A stretch of DNA of 41,914 nucleotides from an uncultured Fimbriimonadales bacterium (GTDB lineage Bacteria > Armatimonadota > Fimbriimonadia > Fimbriimonadales > GBS-DC). Both the position numbers and the translations under genes were made by a program. How positions within the stretch are numbered: position 1 is the first letter of the stretch; every line of letters starts with the position of its first letter. The notes beneath the pieces were generated by a model. It searched no databases. It worked only from the letters and a program-made list of their open reading frames with translations, and was not told the DNA's origin. Below are positions 38,111 through 41,914 of the stretch, in pieces. The stretch is from assembly GCA_937992175.1 (NCBI GenBank), contig CALKLF010000053.1:1-41914 (forward strand), written 5' to 3'.

Positions 38111-40089
38111 TACTCCAGCGTGGTCTGAATCGCCTGAATCACGCGCGGCAGGTCGGGCAGAATGGCGTACTCCAGTTCGGGGCAGAACGGGATATGCACA
38201 TCGTAGCGGGCGACCAGCTGCGGCGGCGCAAGCAACAAGTTGAACCGCTCCGGTACGCTGGTCATTTCGGTGATAATCGCCTGCCCGAAGCCGCAGGTAC
38301 GGTTGTCTTCGTGAATCACGACCAGCCGCCCCGTTTTCGCCAGCGACTGCCCGATCGTCTCCCAGTCGCAGGGAACCAGCGTGCGCAGGTCGATAATCTC
38401 CAGCGAGACGCCCTGCCCCGCGAAATGCTCGGCTGCCTGGAACGCAAGCTCCAGCGTGTTGCCCCACGCGACGACGGTGACATCCGAACCTTCGCGCCGA
38501 ATCGCCGCCTTGCCGAACGGAATCGCGCGATACGCCTCCACAGGCTGGCGCACGCGGAAGATGTGCTTGGGAATCAAAAACAGCGTCGGGTCGTCGTCTT
38601 GAATCGCCGCCCAGAACAGCCCCGCCGTGTCTTCGGGCGTGCTGGGGATGGCGATGCGCAGTCCCGGCGTGTGCGCCCACCAGCCGTCGTTGCTCTGGCT
38701 ATGCCACATGCCGCCTGCGGGCAGGTACGCGCCGTAGGGCGAGTAAATCACCAGCGGGCACTTCCATTCGCCCTTGCTGCGCCAACGCAGTGTGGCAATC
38801 TGCGACACCAGCTGATGGAAGCCCGGCGTGATGAAGTCGATGAACTGAATCTCGAACACAGGGCGGTAGCCCATCGCCGCCAAGCCGACCGCTGTGCCCA
38901 CAATCGTCGCCTCCGCCAGGGGCGAGTTGCGCACACGGTCGGGATATTTGCTGCTCAGCCCCTTTGTGAAGCCGAACACGCCGCCTTTGGGGTCTTCGAT
39001 ATCCTCGCCGAACACGACGATGTTGTCGAAGGTCTCCATCGCGGCGTGCAGCGTGCGGTTGAACGCCGCCACCATCGTGGTCGGCTCGCTTTCCACTTCC
39101 AGCGGCAGGGGTTTGTAGGCGGCGGGCGGCTCGCCGTATAAATGGTCTAACACATGCGCCGGGTCAGGCAGCGGCACGCGCTCCACCTCTTGATAAATCG
39201 CGTCCACCTCTTTCACGATGTCCGCCTGCATCTGCTCGTACTGCTCCTGCGTCAGCTCGCCCTCAGCGATGAGTTGCTCCACAAACAGGCGGATGGGGTC
39301 GCGCTCGAACATCGCCTCGATCTCTTCGGCGGGGCGGTACACGCGGTGGTCGTCCGCGCTGGTGTGCGAACTCAAGCGGTCGATCTCGCACCACAGGATG
39401 GTGGGTCCGCCGCCCGTGCGCGCCTTCTGAATCGCTTCGCCTGCCTTCTCGTAGACTTCCTGTACGTAGCGCCCATTTACATAGGTAATCAATTGCTCAT
39501 CAAAGATATGCAGGCGCATGGGCAACATGTGGCGCGTGGGCGTGCTGATGCCGTACTGATTGTCTTCCACTACGAACACGATGGGCAGTTTCTCCTGCAC
39601 GGCGTAGCACACGGCTTCGTAGAACTCGCCCTGCCGGGTGGCGGCATCGCCGATGTTGCACACCACCACGCGATCGTCGCCCGCCAGTTTGATGCCCCAC
39701 GCTGCGCCCGCCGCTGGCAGACACTGCGCCCCTGTCGGCGTGGCGACCGAGAACACATTCAGCGTTTTGGAGGAGTAGTGCGCAGGCATATTGCGCCCTT
39801 CGGAACTGGAACCTGCACGCGCCATAAAGTCCAACGCAATCTCGCGCGTGGTCATGCCCCGCGCCAGCATCAGTGCGCGGTCACGATAGGTGGGGAAAAT
39901 ATGATCGTCGGGGCGCAGATGATAAGCAATCGCCGCCAGCGCTTCATGCCCCATGCCGGGCACCTGGAACCAGCCCTTGCCCTGTCGCATCAGGATTCCT
40001 TCGCGGCGGTCGCCCTCCCGCGACAACATCATCACGCGCAACAATTCTAATTTCGGGAAACTTGTTCGTTCCATCGTCATAGGCTTCAT
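38110..40089 (-). CDS. 2-oxoacid dehydrogenase E1, fused alpha and beta subunits
   Basis: The 659-residue protein joins both halves of a heterotetrameric E1: the alpha part (about 1-330) has PGMGHEALAAIAYHLRPDDH, GRNMPAHYSSK and the thiamine diphosphate site GDAATRQGEFYEAVCYAVQE with VVEDNQYGIST; the beta part (about 340-659) has VVFGEDIEDPKGGVFGFTKG, NSPLAEATIVGTAVGLAAMG and IIDLRTLVPCDWETI. It decarboxylates pyruvate or branched-chain 2-oxoacids and acylates the lipoyl group of E2. The TPP motif starts GDAA instead of GDGA. The alpha-part motifs are closest to branched-chain E1. AGGAGG lies 11 nt before ATG 40089. E2 and E3 genes are not adjacent. Confidence 0.9.
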   Translation of the reverse strand: MKPMTMERTSFPKLELLRVMMLSREGDRREGILMRQGKGWFQVPGMGHEALAAIAYHLRPDDHIFPTYRDRALMLARGMTTREIALDFMARAGSSSEGRNMPAHYSSKTLNVFSVATPTGAQCLPAAGAAWGIKLAGDDRVVVCNIGDAATRQGEFYEAVCYAVQEKLPIVFVVEDNQYGISTPTRHMLPMRLHIFDEQLITYVNGRYVQEVYEKAGEAIQKARTGGGPTILWCEIDRLSSHTSADDHRVYRPAEEIEAMFERDPIRLFVEQLIAEGELTQEQYEQMQADIVKEVDAIYQEVERVPLPDPAHVLDHLYGEPPAAYKPLPLEVESEPTTMVAAFNRTLHAAMETFDNIVVFGEDIEDPKGGVFGFTKGLSSKYPDRVRNSPLAEATIVGTAVGLAAMGYRPVFEIQFIDFITPGFHQLVSQIATLRWRSKGEWKCPLVIYSPYGAYLPAGGMWHSQSNDGWWAHTPGLRIAIPSTPEDTAGLFWAAIQDDDPTLFLIPKHIFRVRQPVEAYRAIPFGKAAIRREGSDVTVVAWGNTLELAFQAAEHFAGQGVSLEIIDLRTLVPCDWETIGQSLAKTGRLVVIHEDNRTCGFGQAIITEMTSVPERFNLLLAPPQLVARYDVHIPFCPELEYAILPDLPRVIQAIQTTLE

Positions 40090-40142
40090 CGCCGAAACGC
40101 CTCCTGTATTTGCATCACGCCTGAACTGAAGCAGGCGAGGGG

Positions 40143-40150
40143 ATTATACC
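40143..40150 (-). promoter_or_regulatory. Extended -10 box (GGTATAAT) for the E1 gene
   Basis: GGTATAAT on the minus strand lies 54 nt before ATG 40089; the leader contains AGGAGG. Confidence 0.5.
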
Positions 40151-40175
40151 TGTTTTGAGGCGTTGGTTTCTCCGC

Positions 40176-40496
40176 TCAGTTTTTCCGAAGCAACGCCAGC
40201 ACCATCGCCACGAACGCAATCGCGCTCAGAATCATCGTGATTCCGCCCGGCATCCACTTGCCTGTGGTAAAAAAGCGATAAGCGAAGAACAGCCCCAGCG
40301 CCAGCGCAACGACCGCGCTCAAGCCAAAGCCTAAAGTGGGATTGCGGAAACTGAGCCCCAAGCCCAGCAACAACAGCGCAGCGGCAATCAAGCCGTTAAT
40401 CAGTGAGACCATGCTTTGCGCCTGCATATAGCCCATCACGCCGCCTGCGGCGATGATAATCGCATACAGCAGCAACACGATTTGAAACGCATTCAT
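40176..40496 (-). CDS. TMEM14-like small membrane protein
   Basis: The 106-residue protein has three or four helices (FQIVLLLYAIIIAAGGVMGY, SLINGLIAAALLLLGLGLSF, LGFGLSAVVALALGLFFAYR, ITMILSAIAFVAMVLALL) with glycine motifs of the TMEM14/UPF0136 family, whose bacterial role is unknown. AGGAGG at the very end of argD is 9 nt before its ATG, and only 3 nt separate the two genes, so it is the second gene of an argD operon. A functional link to arginine synthesis is not implied. Confidence 0.8.
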   Translation of the reverse strand: MNAFQIVLLLYAIIIAAGGVMGYMQAQSMVSLINGLIAAALLLLGLGLSFRNPTLGFGLSAVVALALGLFFAYRFFTTGKWMPGGITMILSAIAFVAMVLALLRKN

Positions 40497-40499
40497 CGT

Positions 40500-41702
40500 T
40501 CATACCTCCTCAAACACTTCGGATAAGATCTGGATTGCCTCGTCCACATCCGGCTCGGTAATAATCAGCGGCGGCACGATACGCAGAATTGTCTCGCCGA
40601 CGGCGTTGAGGATGAGCCTGCGCTCCAGAGCTTTCTGGAACACGGTGCGGGCGATGGGCTGGGTGAGTTCTACGCCGACCATCAGCCCGCGTCCGCGCAC
40701 TTCGCGGATGGGCGCGCCCGCCGCGCGCAGGTCGCACAACCGCGTCTGCAGGTACGCCCCCACGCGCGCGGCGTTTTCCAGCAAGTTCTCCTGCTCGATA
40801 ATCTCAATCACGGCGAGCGCGGCGCTACACGCCAGTGGGTTGCCCCCGTAGGTCGTGCCGTGTTCGCCCGCCTGCAGCACTTCGGTCGCGACGCCGCGCA
40901 TCAGGCACGCGCCGATTGGGAAGCCGCCGCCCAGCCCCTTCGCGGTTGCCACAACATCAGGCAACACGCCCGCATGCTGATAGGCGAACCATTTGCCTGT
41001 GCGCCCGAAGCCCGCCTGCACCTCGTCGGCAATCAGCAGCGCGTTGCAGCGGTCGCATAAGCGGCGCGCCTCCTGCAGATACTCGTCGCTAATCGGATAG
41101 ATTCCGCCCTCGCCCTGAATCGGCTCCAGCAGGATCGCCGCCGTGCGCTCGCTGAAGGCGTGGCGCAGCGCGTCGATGTCGTTGCGCGGCAGGGCGCGAA
41201 AGCCAGGTAAGAGCGGCTTGAACGGCTCCTGATACTTCGCCTGCATCGTGGCGGACAGCGCGCCCATCGTGCGCCCGTGAAAACTGCCCTCCAGCGTCAG
41301 AATCTCGTAGTCGGGCGTTCGCTTAATCGCGTTGGCGAACTTGCGGGCGATTTTGATGCCCATTTCGCACGCCTCCGCGCCGCTGTTGCAAAAAAACGCC
41401 TTCTCCATGCCCGATAGTTCACACAAACGCCGCGCCAGTCGCGCCTGCGGCTCGGTCAGGAAAAAGTTGCTGGTGTGCATCAGCGTCTGCGCCTGCTCGC
41501 AGATACGCTTCGTTAGATGAGGATGGCAATGCCCAACCCCACAGACAGCAATCCCCGCGAGGAAGTCTAAATACGCGTTGCCCTGTTCGTCGTACAGCCG
41601 CGCGCCTACCCCCCGCACAAACAGCACTGGCTGACGCCGATACACCGGCAACACATACCGCTGGTCTAACTCTGCAATCGTCTCGTACAGGGGCGTAGTC
41701 AT
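40500..41702 (-). CDS. argD: Acetylornithine (or related) aminotransferase
   Basis: This 400-residue class III PLP aminotransferase converts N-acetylglutamate semialdehyde to N-acetylornithine. Landmarks are DFLAGIAVCGVGHCHP, FFCNSGAEACEMGIKIARKF, SFHGRTMGALSAT, LLEPIQGEGG, LIADEVQAGFGRTGKWFAYQ and the PLP lysine Lys255 in ATAKGLGGGFPIGA, plus HGTTYGGNPLA. ArgD, ornithine and succinylornithine aminotransferases share these; ArgD is the usual function in such bacteria. Start ATG 41702 is 9 nt after GGTATAAT; a longer open frame runs into the MITE upstream and is rejected. It is followed by the TMEM14-like gene. Confidence 0.9.
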   Translation of the reverse strand: MTTPLYETIAELDQRYVLPVYRRQPVLFVRGVGARLYDEQGNAYLDFLAGIAVCGVGHCHPHLTKRICEQAQTLMHTSNFFLTEPQARLARRLCELSGMEKAFFCNSGAEACEMGIKIARKFANAIKRTPDYEILTLEGSFHGRTMGALSATMQAKYQEPFKPLLPGFRALPRNDIDALRHAFSERTAAILLEPIQGEGGIYPISDEYLQEARRLCDRCNALLIADEVQAGFGRTGKWFAYQHAGVLPDVVATAKGLGGGFPIGACLMRGVATEVLQAGEHGTTYGGNPLACSAALAVIEIIEQENLLENAARVGAYLQTRLCDLRAAGAPIREVRGRGLMVGVELTQPIARTVFQKALERRLILNAVGETILRIVPPLIITEPDVDEAIQILSEVFEEV

Positions 41703-41711
41703 ACGGGAGCG

Positions 41712-41719
41712 ATTATACC
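41712..41719 (-). promoter_or_regulatory. Extended -10 box (GGTATAAT) for argD
   Basis: GGTATAAT on the minus strand ends 9 nt before the ATG. The MITE target duplication begins only 2 bp upstream of the box, so any -35 sequence lies inside the MITE end. Confidence 0.6.
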
Positions 41720-41723
41720 CTGA

Positions 41724-41897
41724 GAGGCTATCTAGGAAAGCGAGTGAATTACCCTCACCCCCAACCCCCTCTCCCACGCAGTGGGAGAGGGGGCTTTGGG
41801 CATGGCGCGTGCGCGTCGCGACGCCCACTCCCCTCTCCCGCAACGCGGGAGAGGGGCTGGGGGTGAGGGGAACTCGCTCGATTTCCTAGATAGCCTC
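41724..41897 (+). mobile_element. MITE copy 3, with perfect TGA target duplication
   Basis: A 174-bp element with ends GAGGCTATCTAGGAAA and TTTCCTAGATAGCCTC, a perfect 16-bp inverted repeat, flanked by TGA on both sides (41721-41723, 41898-41900). The interior has two CCCTCTCCC/GGGAGAGGG palindromes separated by GCATGGCGCGTGCGCGTCGC, also found in copies 1 and 2. It is the shortest and most symmetrical copy and lies directly upstream of the argD promoter. Confidence 0.9.
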
Positions 41898-41914
41898 TGA
41901 GTATTTTTACCTAA

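Noticed and set aside
41703-41843. Extended argD N-terminus running into the MITE
   Set aside because: The extra residues only translate MITE repeats; MTTPLYETIAELDQRYVLPV at 41702 is a normal ArgD start.

Overview
The window looks like chromosomal DNA of a GC-rich, probably thermophilic bacterium, most likely of the Armatimonadota or a close relative. The pointers are a type IV pilin-like N-terminus ending in [14 protein letters not shown], which is typical of that phylum, futalosine-route menaquinone synthesis (mqnC), a fused E1 alpha/beta subunit, dockerin-like and FG-GAP/VCBS-like secreted proteins, and many palindromic repeats and miniature elements. This placement is inference; there is no rRNA or tRNA gene here to test it.

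Layout. 1-1225: start of atpD (minus), then two toxin-antitoxin remnants (DUF2281/PIN, MazEF). 1333-3520: a miniature inverted-repeat transposable element (MITE), a small ORF, a decayed secreted-protein gene and a terminator-like palindrome. 3569-4891: amidohydrolase-like protein without its metal site. 4910-5600: dense repeats, including a 43-bp tandem array. 5697-8247: hisD-hisB-hisH operon. 8286-8614: broken pilin-like gene. 8772-15109: hemW, a small ORF with its own promoter and terminator, an acyl-ACP-reductase-like gene, two secreted proteins, a PIN remnant and mqnC. 15235-18036: UPF0182 membrane protein. 18186-21472: 5'-truncated uvrA divergent from a sugar ABC permease with a long structured leader. 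21504-21870: broken hicAB. 21912-23012: carA. 23389-27497: two FG-GAP/VCBS-like membrane-anchored proteins (one frameshifted) and mtnA. 27595-29353: remains of an RHS/dockerin locus plus a membrane-protein gene split by a MITE. 29358-32759: lactate oxidase-like enzyme, DUF1887/Card1-like nuclease, polysaccharide deacetylase and a small unknown. 32880-37361: FadN-type beta-oxidation protein, then Rieske-sufS-sufU. 37370-38110: repeats and a broken membrane protein. 38110-41702: fused 2-oxoacid dehydrogenase E1, TMEM14-like protein and argD, followed by another MITE.

Housekeeping genes are intact apart from uvrA, while accessory genes (toxin-antitoxin pairs, RHS, pilin, VCBS, small membrane proteins) are broken by frameshifts, nonsense codons, deletions or insertions. 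A recurring extended -10 box, GGTATAAT or GGTATACT, sits 6-10 nt before the start codon of many genes that have no Shine-Dalgarno sequence, which suggests widespread leaderless transcription. Genes with longer leaders carry AGGAGG-type ribosome binding sites.

The most unusual items are the MITE family with TNA target duplications, one copy of which splits a gene that reads through cleanly once the element is removed; the truncated uvrA with its own promoter; the structured RNA candidate at about 20376-20565; and the leaderless promoter pattern.
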